From contig CANRHU010000005.1 of the NCBI GenBank assembly GCA_947630485.1, forward strand, positions 17,761 to 81,760: DNA of 64,000 bases. The letters run 5' to 3'. The notes beneath the pieces are model-generated. The model was not told the DNA's origin and made no database searches. It saw nothing but the letters and a program-made list of their open reading frames with translations. Positions 42,958 through 51,098 of this stretch are shown piece by piece. This DNA is from an uncultured Lachnospiraceae bacterium (GTDB lineage: Bacteria > Bacillota > Clostridia > Lachnospirales > Lachnospiraceae). Made by a program: the position numbers and the translations under genes. The first letter of the stretch is position 1. Each line of letters starts with the position of its first letter.

Positions 42958-43077
42958 AGCCTGTCCCCCTGTTCCCGGCGCCGGTTTCCAAGCTTCCGGC
43001 GCCTGCTTTTCGCTGTTTTCCTGCTCAAATTTCCTGCGCTGTTTTTCCGGTTTCTGCTTCCGGCGCCGCTCTCGCTC

Positions 43078-44808
43078 TCAGCGGACCATCTCCTGCGCCG
43101 CCGCCGTCATATGCTCCAGCTTCCCTGCGGCGTCCTCCTCATCCGTTCCCAGAACGCCGACATAGAATTTGATCTTCGGCTCCGTGCCTGACGGCCGCAC
43201 GCAGCACCAGGCTCCGCCTTCCATTTCAAAATACAGCACATCCGATTCCGGAAGCCCGGCTGCCGTCTGCCTGCCGGACGCACAGTCCAGCACCAGATTC
43301 TTCCGGTAATCCCGAAACTGCGTCACACGCGCGCCGCCAATCTCCTGCGGCACGCTGCTCCTTATCCCTTCCATGATCTCCCGGATTCTCCTCGCGCCGT
43401 CCTGTCCCTTTAATGTAACCGTACACAGGCCTTCCCTGTGATACCCGTAAGCGCGGTACAGCTGACGCATCTGATCGCACAGCGTCATTCCGTGATAATG
43501 ATACCAGGCCGCCGCCTCGCAGAGGGCCATCACCGCCGATACCGCGTCCTTGTCCCTGGCGTAGGTTCCCACAAGACATCCGTAACTCTCCTCATAACCG
43601 AAAAGATACTCAAAGGAATGCTCCTGTTCAAAGTACTTAATCTGTTCACCGATATACTTAAATCCGGTCAGCGTCTCAATCCGCTTCACGCCGTAGGCGT
43701 CCGCGATCGCCTTCGACATTTTCCCGGACACGATCGTTGTAACTACGGCCCCGTTTTCGGGAAGACGGCCCTGGGCCTTTTTGCGGGACAGGCGGTACTC
43801 CATGATCAGCATTCCCGACATATTGCCGGTAAAACTCATATACCTGCCGGTGACCGCATCCTTCGCGTAGACGCCCAGCCGATCCGCATCCGGGTCCGTC
43901 GCCAAAACGATATCCGCGTCCACCTCTTCCGCCAGCTTAAGCGCCAGGGAAAATGCTTTCGCATCCTCCGGATTCGGATACGATACGGTGGGAAAATCCC
44001 CATGCGGCAGTTCCTGTTCCTTTACAACGTAAACCTGTTCAAACCCCAACTCCTTTAGAATACGCCGCACCGGAAGGTTACCGGTTCCGTGAAGCGGCGT
44101 ATACACGACCTTCAGCTTTCTGGCCTCTGTTCTCACAATCTCCGGTTCCAGCACCAGCCGTTTCAGCTCCTCCATGTAGCGGTCGTCGATCTCGCTGCCA
44201 ATCAGCCGGTAAAGCCCGCGCTGCTCCGCCTCCGCCTTCTCCATGGTCTTCACACAGGCGTAATCGGAGATCGCGTTCACTTCACGGATAATCTCTTTGT
44301 CCCTGGGCGCCGTGATCTGGGCTCCGTCCGCCCAATAAACCTTGTAACCATTATATTCCGGCGGGTTATGACTCGCGGTTACAACAATGCCCGCCGTACA
44401 GCCCAGCTCCCGCAGGGCAAAGGAAAGCATCGGCGTCGGCCGCAGGGACGAAAATACCCAGGCCCGAATCCCGTTGGCCGCCAGGCAGCAGGCCGCCTCG
44501 TCCGCAAACTCCTTGGACATATGCCGTGAATCATAGGCAACAGCGACGCCCGGAACCGGATCGGCCGCTCTCTCCTGCCGGATATAATTCGCCAGCCCTT
44601 GTGTCGCCTTGCGGACCGTATAGATGTTCATCCGGTTTGTCCCCGCGCCGATCACGCCCCGCAGGCCCCCGGTTCCAAACGCAAGATCCCGATAAAAGCG
44701 GTCCTCGATCTGCGCTTCGTCGCCTTCTATCCCTCGCAGCTCTTTCTTCGTCTCTTCATCAAAATACGGATTCTCAAGCCATTCCTCGTATTTCTCCCTT
44801 ACATTCAT
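43078..44808 (-). CDS. Phosphoglucomutase/phosphomannomutase
   Basis: Alpha-D-phosphohexomutase that moves phosphate between C1 and C6 of glucose or mannose. The 576 residues include the phosphoserine loop VTASHNPPEYNGYKVYW (Ser146), the Mg loop ATDPDADRLGVY, the sugar loop LFGYEESYGC and the phosphate loop VRPSGTEPKIKFY. Length and start (MNVREKYEEWLENPYFDEETKKEL) match the PgcA-type bacterial enzymes. Here it would take mannose 1-phosphate from GH130 to mannose 6-phosphate for the isomerase. An AT-rich gap with a candidate promoter lies upstream. Confidence 0.94.
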   Translation of the reverse strand: MNVREKYEEWLENPYFDEETKKELRGIEGDEAQIEDRFYRDLAFGTGGLRGVIGAGTNRMNIYTVRKATQGLANYIRQERAADPVPGVAVAYDSRHMSKEFADEAACCLAANGIRAWVFSSLRPTPMLSFALRELGCTAGIVVTASHNPPEYNGYKVYWADGAQITAPRDKEIIREVNAISDYACVKTMEKAEAEQRGLYRLIGSEIDDRYMEELKRLVLEPEIVRTEARKLKVVYTPLHGTGNLPVRRILKELGFEQVYVVKEQELPHGDFPTVSYPNPEDAKAFSLALKLAEEVDADIVLATDPDADRLGVYAKDAVTGRYMSFTGNMSGMLIMEYRLSRKKAQGRLPENGAVVTTIVSGKMSKAIADAYGVKRIETLTGFKYIGEQIKYFEQEHSFEYLFGYEESYGCLVGTYARDKDAVSAVMALCEAAAWYHYHGMTLCDQMRQLYRAYGYHREGLCTVTLKGQDGARRIREIMEGIRSSVPQEIGGARVTQFRDYRKNLVLDCASGRQTAAGLPESDVLYFEMEGGAWCCVRPSGTEPKIKFYVGVLGTDEEDAAGKLEHMTAAAQEMVR

Positions 44809-44895
44809 GTGTTTCCTGCCCTTTCTTAAACCGTGCTGCCGCGCATACGGACGCCGCCCGCAAAGAATTCCCGATTAATTATTAAATTAATTATA

Positions 44896-44924
44896 AATAT
44901 ATCATTACTTAATCAATTAATCAA
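44896..44924 (-). promoter_or_regulatory. Candidate promoter of the mutase/PMI-ROK/GH130/esterase unit
   Basis: Minus strand reads TTGATT (44919-44924), 17 bases, TATATT (44896-44901), inside an AT-rich tract with several overlapping TTAATTAA-like dyads that could bind a regulator. Confidence 0.55.
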
Positions 44925-45064
44925 TATCTTTCTCGATAATTAATTCATTTCGTTAATATGAACAATAGGCGGGCTTCTTTTTTGTGCATTGTATTCTGCA
45001 GAAATCCGCCGCGGCGCGGCCTTATGTATTGCGCTCCATATGCAGCCATAAAAAGGACAGCCAT

Positions 45065-45102
45065 AAAAAGGGCGGATGTTTCGCTTCCGCAAAACATCCG
45101 CC
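45065..45102 (-). terminator. Intrinsic terminator of the second GH2 gene
   Basis: GGCGGATGTTT (45071-45081) pairs with AAACATCCGCC (45092-45102); on the minus strand CTTTTT follows. It is 110 bases after the stop of the GH2 gene. Confidence 0.8.
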
Positions 45103-45211
45103 GCATAAGGCATTGATATGATCCCATCTCTATGGCCGCCAAATCTGCCTGCCTTTCCATCCGTCCTTCCGCTTCCGTCCGCTTTCGCCGTCCGTCCGCT
45201 TTCGAAACCGT

Positions 45212-47725
45212 TTACCGCACTTCCACGCGCAGGGAAGCGCTGCCAAGCGCCTCGCTCTTCACGGTGAATACCGCCTCCCCGGCTTCATAGCCGCTGCGCA
45301 GAATCCCGCAGGCACGGCCCCGGTAGGTGGTAAAGCTTCCGGAAGTGTAGTTCTCCGCCGTGACCGGGTTCGCGGAACCGAAGCCGGCCAGCCAAGCCGC
45401 GCCCTCGGCCTCCGCGGTCAGAGCAACCTGCGCGTCAGGCACCAGCCTGCCGTCCGCGTCCACCACCTCGACCTCCGCATAAATCAGGCTGTGTCCGTCC
45501 GCCGCCATCTCCGCGCGGTCCGCGCTTACGCGGAGCGCGCAGGCGGCTCCCGCCGTCTTTATGGCGTCCCTGGACACTTCCTTTCCGCCGCTGTAACTGA
45601 CGGCCGTCGCCTCTCCCGGCTCATAGACCGCGTCAAATACAAAGGTACACGGCATTTCTTCCACGCCCAGCGCCTCGTTCTTCTTTTTCCTCCCGAGCGT
45701 GCGGCCGTTTACCAGAAGCTCCACCTCCTCGGCGCGGCTGAACACCAGAAGAGACACCTCTTTTCCTTCCGCCCCGGCCCAGTTCCAGCTCCTGACGCAG
45801 GCCGGGAAGCCCCACCTGCTCAGGATTTCCGTCTTCCCGTAATCGGCCGGATCATAGGAGAAAAGCCAGGTCGCGTCGGAGCCGTAGACCACGCTCCGGT
45901 AACGGCCCTGCGGCAGAACAAGACCATTGATATCGATGTCCGCGTCATTGGCCAGACGGTAAGGGAACGCGGAAGCGTGGGAAGAAAGGGCCCACTCTCT
46001 GTCGCCCTGCCCTGAATCATTCGGATCGAGAAATACCGACTTCCCGATGCCCGCTTCCCCGATGTAATCCACCGCGGTCCAGGTGAAATCTCCGATCACG
46101 TAAGGCGTACTCTCTACCATAGGCCAGCGCTTCCCGATCTCCTTCGGGAAATTCTCGGAACCTAATATAACCCGGTCCGGATACAGCTCGTGATCCTGGA
46201 CGTATTTATCCTCCAGATAATTGTAACCTACGATATCCAGGCCGTTGGTGAACGCTTCCGTCATCTCCTCCCAGTCCAGATCCGCCGCCCCGGCGTCCGC
46301 GTTCTGAAGACCTGCCTGCATATTCCGCATCATTTTCTCCAGATTTCTCTTCATCAATTCATCGTCTAAGCCGCTCCAGAACGAGCAGACCCCGTTGCTG
46401 ACAGGGCGGCTGGAGTCCAGGGCATGGATCTTCGCCGCCAGCCTGGTCGCCAGCGTATAGCCGTGGTTTAAACCGCCTCTCTCGAAAATCTCATTGCCGG
46501 TGGACCAGATTACGATGGACGGATGGCTCCGGTCCCGCAGAATAAACGCGGTCAGGTCCGCCTCCCAGTCGCCGTCAAAATACTGATTGTAATCGCCCGG
46601 CTGCTTCCCTATGCCCCACGCGTCAAACGCCTCCGCAAACACATACATTCCCAGGCGGTCGCAGGTCTTTACGAGCGCCTTTGACGGAGGATTGTGGGTC
46701 GTGCGGATCGCGTTAAAGCCCACCTCTTTCATCGCCCGGATCCGCCGAATCTCCGCGTCGCAGAGGGACACCGCTCCCAGAAGGCCGTTGTCATGATGGA
46801 CGCAGCCTCCCCGCAGCTTTACCGTCTGTCCGTTGATCCGCAATCCGTGCTTTACGTCCGCGCTAACCGTGCGGATACCGAACAGCGTCCTGTCCTCATC
46901 TACCGTTTTCACTTCCGATTCCACAAAATGCGTCTTGAAAATACCGGCGTCCGTAACCTTCGCCTCAAGCCGGTACAGGTTCGGATTCTCCGCGTCCCAC
47001 AGAAGCGGATTCTCCACTGTCATCGCGATATAGGCGGTCTGGGCGCTGTTGGCGTCGATCTGAATCTTCGCGCTGCGGCTTACCGCCTTCCGTCCCCCGG
47101 CTTCCTCCACCAGGGACACCTCGACAAGGGCCAAATGATCCGCGCCGGTCGTATTGCGGATTCTGACCTCAGTCTGTACATACGCGGTCGTCTCCGCGGC
47201 GCCGTTTTTCTCAATCCGCTTCGTATAACCGTAAATGCCGTCGCTTTCAATATGTACCGCCGACCCGCGCATCAGTTCCACCGAGCGGAAAATCCCCGCT
47301 CCTGAGTACCAGCGGGAATTGGGCTGCATACTGGGATTCACCGTGACCGTCACCGTATTTTCCCGGCCGCAGTAGATATACGGCGTGATATCCGCGAGAA
47401 ACGGCGAATACCCATAATGGTGCAGCGCCGTCTTCGCGCCGTTAATCTCCACCGTGGCGTTCATCATGACGCCGTCGAACCGGAGATAAACCCTATCCTG
47501 CTCCCACTCCGCGGGAATCAGGATGCTTTTCCGGTAATGGGCCACTCCTGCCGTATAATATCCGCCCGCGGGCCCTGCCGGCGCGTCCGGCGTCACCTCT
47601 CCGGCAATCATATAATCATGAGGAAGATTTACCAGGGTATCCTTATCGCCGCCCGGAGGCGCGCTGTAGGAACCGGCCAGCCCCAGTCCGAACTTCCATC
47701 CTCTGTCAATATTTTGTGTCTGCAT
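45212..47725 (-). CDS. GH2 beta-galactosidase-type glycosidase (DUF4982-like)
   Basis: 837 residues, no signal peptide, cytoplasmic. Jelly-roll domain (LVNLPHDYMI, NSRWYSGAGIFRSVEL), Ig-like domain, barrel with RTTHNPPS, acid/base Glu412 in IVIWSTGNEIFERGG and nucleophile Glu524 in VILGSENFPKE, then YVIGDFTWTAVDYIGEAGIG typical of the DUF4982-containing GH2 branch and Ig-like C-terminal domains (VSADRAEMAADGHSLIYAEVEVVDADG). The ATG follows AAGGAGGATTATAAAA. It may act as beta-galactosidase or beta-mannosidase; sequence alone does not decide. It is shorter than the 10.5 kb GH2 enzyme and lacks its two extra C-terminal modules. Confidence 0.91.
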   Translation of the reverse strand: MQTQNIDRGWKFGLGLAGSYSAPPGGDKDTLVNLPHDYMIAGEVTPDAPAGPAGGYYTAGVAHYRKSILIPAEWEQDRVYLRFDGVMMNATVEINGAKTALHHYGYSPFLADITPYIYCGRENTVTVTVNPSMQPNSRWYSGAGIFRSVELMRGSAVHIESDGIYGYTKRIEKNGAAETTAYVQTEVRIRNTTGADHLALVEVSLVEEAGGRKAVSRSAKIQIDANSAQTAYIAMTVENPLLWDAENPNLYRLEAKVTDAGIFKTHFVESEVKTVDEDRTLFGIRTVSADVKHGLRINGQTVKLRGGCVHHDNGLLGAVSLCDAEIRRIRAMKEVGFNAIRTTHNPPSKALVKTCDRLGMYVFAEAFDAWGIGKQPGDYNQYFDGDWEADLTAFILRDRSHPSIVIWSTGNEIFERGGLNHGYTLATRLAAKIHALDSSRPVSNGVCSFWSGLDDELMKRNLEKMMRNMQAGLQNADAGAADLDWEEMTEAFTNGLDIVGYNYLEDKYVQDHELYPDRVILGSENFPKEIGKRWPMVESTPYVIGDFTWTAVDYIGEAGIGKSVFLDPNDSGQGDREWALSSHASAFPYRLANDADIDINGLVLPQGRYRSVVYGSDATWLFSYDPADYGKTEILSRWGFPACVRSWNWAGAEGKEVSLLVFSRAEEVELLVNGRTLGRKKKNEALGVEEMPCTFVFDAVYEPGEATAVSYSGGKEVSRDAIKTAGAACALRVSADRAEMAADGHSLIYAEVEVVDADGRLVPDAQVALTAEAEGAAWLAGFGSANPVTAENYTSGSFTTYRGRACGILRSGYEAGEAVFTVKSEALGSASLRVEVR

Positions 47726-47763
47726 TTTTATAATCCTCCTTCAGCGAATTCATTTCTTCACGT

Positions 47764-48054
47764 ACGCGTCTCCACCGCCATCACGGCCAGACCCTCCCGG
47801 CCCGGCAGCTTCACCTCCACGGCGCCGCCGCAAGGCTTTGAAACGTCGTCCGGATCAGCTCCTCATCCTGGTGCATCAGGGCGTAGACCGTCGTCCCGAA
47901 GGGCTTGTAAATGAGACCGTCCTCGTATTCAAAATGCGTTCCCACGGCGCGGACGACGCCATGACTTCGGCGTCCCAGGGCCGCCGCTGCCGGCTCGCAG
48001 TTCTCCTCGCCTTCGCCTTCCACGCATCCGCTCACCTTCCAGGTATTAAAGTTT
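47764..48054 (-). pseudogene. Deletion-fused remnant of a DUF5060/DUF4038-type glycosidase
   Basis: The minus frame reads TWKVSGCVEGEGEENCEP and then VRAVGTHFEYEDGLIYKPFGTTVYALMHQDEELIRTTFQSL (written here only in part as motif names), which resembles the junction into the barrel of DUF5060/DUF5605 glycosidases. It breaks off at LAAAP. In another frame the text continues directly as VEVKLPGREGLAVMAVETRT and stops, matching the C-terminal beta-sandwich end of such enzymes. Roughly 400 central codons appear to be missing, with a frameshift at the joint near 47820-47830. No start codon or ribosome site remains. Family recognition is from memory and moderate. Confidence 0.55.
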
Positions 48055-48073
48055 CATGCCTTCATTCTCCCTC

Positions 48074-49879
48074 TTACCGCGCAGCCAGTTCCTCTGTCAG
48101 CGCGCAGATCTCATCGATCATCCCTCCGATATAGTCGATGGTGTCCAGAAGCGGCTGATCCGTCGTGATATCCACTCCGGCCATCCGCGCCAGCTCCACC
48201 GGCGTCTTCGTGCCGCCTGCCGCCAGCATCCGCTTCCAGTCGTCCACCGCAGGCTGTCCCTCCCGCTCAATCCGCAGGCAGGCCTGGGTCGCCACAGTCA
48301 GACCCGCGCTGTAAGTGTAGGAATAAAGCCCCATATAGTAATGCGGCTGACGCATCCAGGTCAGCTCCGAACCGGGGATGATCTCCACCGCGTCGCCCCA
48401 GAATTTCTCCAGCGTCTCCCGCATCAGACGGTTCAGGGTCTCCGCCTGCACGCTGCCGCCGGCCTCGATTATCCTGTACACTTCTCTCTGATAAGCCGCT
48501 TCCAGCAAATGGGTTACAAAGTTATGATAGTAGGTATGTCCCACCATAGAGCTTAAAACCCAGCGCCTGAAGCGCGGATCCGGATTGGTTTTCAGCAGAT
48601 AATGGGCCATGATCAGCTCGTTCATCGTGGACGGCGCCTCCACAAAGTAGCCGGACACGTTGGTATCAAAATAGGACTGGGCCGCGTTGCATGCCTTGAA
48701 ATGCCCCGCGTGCCCCAGCTCATGGGCCAGCGTGAACACATCTGACATCCGCTCGTTCCAGTTCAGCAATATATAGGAATGGCTGCCGTAGGGGCTGGCG
48801 CAGAAGCCGCCCGTGGACTTGCCCTGGTTCTTCGCGAAATCCACCCATCGGTCGCGATAAGCCTCCCTCACCATCTCCTGATACTCCTGCCCCAGGACCG
48901 ACAGCCCATCGACGATGTAGTTCTTCGATTCCTCGATCGTCACCTTCGGATCATACTCCGGATCCACCGCAATCTTTAGATCCGCATAGGTCATCCTCTC
49001 AAGACCGTGAATCTTCTGAAGCAGGCGGGCATATTTCCGCATATGGGGCGCCAGCTTTTCCATAATCAGGTCGATCTGACGGTGATAAAGCGTGATGTCC
49101 ACCTTGTCCGTGAACAGATCCCTGTGGAAAACCGTCTCAAAGCCCCGCAGGTCCGCGAAAGTTTTTTCCATCTGCACCTGCGCCTGATAGGCCGCGGCGG
49201 TCACATTCTCATACTCCCTCAGCTTCGCGTAAAAGACCTCAAACGCGGCCCGGCGCACCTGGGTGCGCGGATCATACTCATAGTCGTCCTCATAAAGCGA
49301 ATAACCCATCGGGAACTCCTGGCCGTCCACAGTAAAAGAAGGGAATTTCATATCCGCAAGCTTGGCCATGTTGTAAACCTGATAGGGCGTATTAAATGTA
49401 TTGGACAGCGCCGCAAGCACCTTCTCCGTCGCCGCATCCAGGCGGTGCGGTTTCTCACGCAGCAGATCCTTCAGATACCGCCTGTTCGCCGCGGCAGACT
49501 CGACGGCCGCCTGAATCACGCTGTCGTCCTGCTCCAGAATCTCGCTGTCGATAAAGCTTAACCGACTCTGAATCGCGGCCACCTGAACGCTAATCCGGTC
49601 ATTGCGCTCCTGGTTGTGGGCGTCGTAGTAGTCCACCGACACCGACAGATCCGCATAGCTGTACACCAGATTCATCCGCTCGCAGAGCTCTCGGTACTCG
49701 TCCAGACAGGCGTTGATCTGCTCCGGGGTGGTCAGCCTGCCCTTGTATTTCACTTCGATCCCGCGGCTTGCGGCCTCCATCTTCGCCGCGTCCGCATACA
49801 TATCCTCCTCGGTCTGATAGAGGGCCGATAGGTCCCAGGTAAGCTCTTCCGGGACATCCTTTCGCATAGCTGGTTTCAT
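48074..49879 (-). CDS. pepF: Oligoendopeptidase F
   Basis: Cytosolic M3-family zinc metallopeptidase that trims short peptides. 601 residues from MKPAMRKDVPEELTWDLSALY, the usual family start and length; GAGGAG lies 12 bases upstream. The active site is FTLAHELGHAGHF (HExxH), with the distal Glu in the following helix (YFVEAPSTMNELIMAHYLL), and the C-terminal signature GLYSYTYSAGLTVATQ. Neighbours are a pseudogene downstream and the divergent SdpR/SdpI pair upstream; no functional link is evident. Confidence 0.95.
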   Translation of the reverse strand: MKPAMRKDVPEELTWDLSALYQTEEDMYADAAKMEAASRGIEVKYKGRLTTPEQINACLDEYRELCERMNLVYSYADLSVSVDYYDAHNQERNDRISVQVAAIQSRLSFIDSEILEQDDSVIQAAVESAAANRRYLKDLLREKPHRLDAATEKVLAALSNTFNTPYQVYNMAKLADMKFPSFTVDGQEFPMGYSLYEDDYEYDPRTQVRRAAFEVFYAKLREYENVTAAAYQAQVQMEKTFADLRGFETVFHRDLFTDKVDITLYHRQIDLIMEKLAPHMRKYARLLQKIHGLERMTYADLKIAVDPEYDPKVTIEESKNYIVDGLSVLGQEYQEMVREAYRDRWVDFAKNQGKSTGGFCASPYGSHSYILLNWNERMSDVFTLAHELGHAGHFKACNAAQSYFDTNVSGYFVEAPSTMNELIMAHYLLKTNPDPRFRRWVLSSMVGHTYYHNFVTHLLEAAYQREVYRIIEAGGSVQAETLNRLMRETLEKFWGDAVEIIPGSELTWMRQPHYYMGLYSYTYSAGLTVATQACLRIEREGQPAVDDWKRMLAAGGTKTPVELARMAGVDITTDQPLLDTIDYIGGMIDEICALTEELAAR

Positions 49880-49997
49880 TTTGTCGTCAATCTCCTCTCC
49901 GCCGCGGAAAACGCGGCCGCAATCCAATGGCTAAATTCTACCACAGAACAGCCGGGGATGACAAGAGCAATCGCTCGGAAGGCTAAGCATTTAAGAA

Positions 49998-50063
49998 AAT
50001 TTTGAAATAGTCTTGACGCGGATTTCCTCCCATGCTATATTCTATTTAAAATAATTTTGAAAT
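49998..50063. promoter_or_regulatory. sdpR-type promoter flanked by identical 11-base motifs
   Basis: Plus-strand TTGACG (50013-50018), 17 bases, TATATT (50036-50041). AATTTTGAAAT occurs at 49998-50008, just upstream of -35, and again at 50053-50063, in the leader. The 55-base offset is close to five helical turns, which would suit two bound repressor dimers; operator role is inferred. Confidence 0.6.
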
Positions 50064-50093
50064 TTCTATGCAGAAAACAGAAAGGAGACGCGC

Positions 50094-50426
50094 ATGGCAG
50101 TTTCCGATATCCTGGCCGCGCTGGCAGACGAGACCAGGCGCACCATACTCAGCAAGCTGAAAGAAGGCCCCATCAGTACCGGCAGTCTGGCGGAATACCT
50201 GGGCGTATCGCCGCAGGCGCTCTCCTACCACCTGGCGAAACTGAAAAAGGCGGATCTGATCTACGAGACCCGCCATAAGAATTTTATCTACTATGAACTG
50301 AACCTGACCGTACTGGACGAAGCGATCCTGTGGATCACGCGTCTCAGGGAACCGGCTGTTCCGGCTAAGGAGCCGCAGACCTCCGACCCGCCCGAAAGCG
50401 CCGGCACCCTGGAAGCGGCCGTGTGA
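50094..50426 (+). CDS. ArsR-family autorepressor (SdpR-like)
   Basis: 110-residue winged-helix protein: VSDILAALADETRRTILSKLKEGPISTGSLAEYLGVSPQALSYHLAKLKKADLIYETRHKNFIYYELNLT, shown as its family motif, matches the autorepressor group typified by Bacillus SdpR, with no metal-binding ELCVCDL motif. A Pro/Ser-rich tail of about 20 residues follows. AAAGGAGACGCGC precedes the ATG. It is followed after 15 bases by the SdpI-type gene and presumably represses both; the partner membrane protein may titrate it, as in Bacillus. Written in full the motif runs residues 3-72. Confidence 0.88.
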   Translation: MAVSDILAALADETRRTILSKLKEGPISTGSLAEYLGVSPQALSYHLAKLKKADLIYETRHKNFIYYELNLTVLDEAILWITRLREPAVPAKEPQTSDPPESAGTLEAAV

Positions 50427-50441
50427 GGAAAGGAGTCCCTT

Positions 50442-51098
50442 ATGAAAAACAAAAAGACGCTCTACTTTATCCTGATGTTCCTGCCCCTCCTCATAACCGC
50501 CGCCGCAATCGGTTTTCTGCCGGACCGGATTCCGGCCCACTACGGCTTTGACGGTCAGGCGGACCGCTGGGGCAGCAAGTACGAATCTTTTCTCTTCCCG
50601 GCGATCACCATCGGCATGGGGCTGTTCATGCTGGCCATGGCACGCTTCGCCGCCCGCCAGGAGCCCAACGGCCGCAACAACGAGAAAGTCTGTATGACGG
50701 CCGGCATCGTGCTTCTGACCTGGTTCAATATCCTAAACTGCTATACGCTGTACACATCTTTTACGCAGGCAGAGAATCTCAGCGCCCTGTCGCTTGATAT
50801 CTCCCAGACCGAATGCATCCTTCTGGGCATTCTCATGACTGTGCTGGGCAATGTGATGCCGAAACTGAAGCGGAACTCCGTCATCGGCCTGCGCACCCCC
50901 TGGAGCATGGAGAATGACGCCGTCTGGAAGAAATGCCAGCGGTTCGGCGGCATTTCCTTCATCATCTCGGGAATCCTGTGCATTGCGGCCGGCTTCGCGG
51001 TCCGCGGCACTGCCTGTCTGTTCTGGATGCTTGGCATTCTGGCCGCGGACACAATCGTCTGCGTGTACTATTCCTACAGGGCGGCAAAGAACGCTTAA
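50442..51098 (+). CDS. SdpI-family immunity-type membrane protein
   Basis: 218 residues, six predicted membrane helices. The N-terminal DUF1648 motif is PDRIPAHYGFDGQADRWGSK (residues 27-46); the C-terminal SdpI signature is NVMPKLKRNSVIGLRTPWSM followed by ENDAVWKKCQRFGG. In Bacillus SdpI protects against the SdpC toxin and sequesters SdpR; no sdpABC toxin genes are present here, so it may be an orphan immunity or signalling protein. AAAGGAGTCCCTT gives the start. Its last four bases overlap the convergent GH78 gene. Confidence 0.88.
   Translation: MKNKKTLYFILMFLPLLITAAAIGFLPDRIPAHYGFDGQADRWGSKYESFLFPAITIGMGLFMLAMARFAARQEPNGRNNEKVCMTAGIVLLTWFNILNCYTLYTSFTQAENLSALSLDISQTECILLGILMTVLGNVMPKLKRNSVIGLRTPWSMENDAVWKKCQRFGGISFIISGILCIAAGFAVRGTACLFWMLGILAADTIVCVYYSYRAAKNA

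Larger units (their letters stand above)
44809..45211. other. Intergenic region between the mutase and GH2 genes
   Basis: 403 bases with no credible gene. Its downstream part (44875-44960) is very AT-rich and holds the mutase promoter; the upstream part holds a 15-base tandem duplication, CAGCCATAAAAAGG at 45043-45057 and 45058-45072, and the terminator of the GH2 gene. Confidence 0.7.

Noticed and set aside
44945..45160. 71-codon open frame between mutase and GH2 genes
   Set aside because: Runs across the GH2 terminator hairpin and the 15-base duplication; no ribosome site or family.
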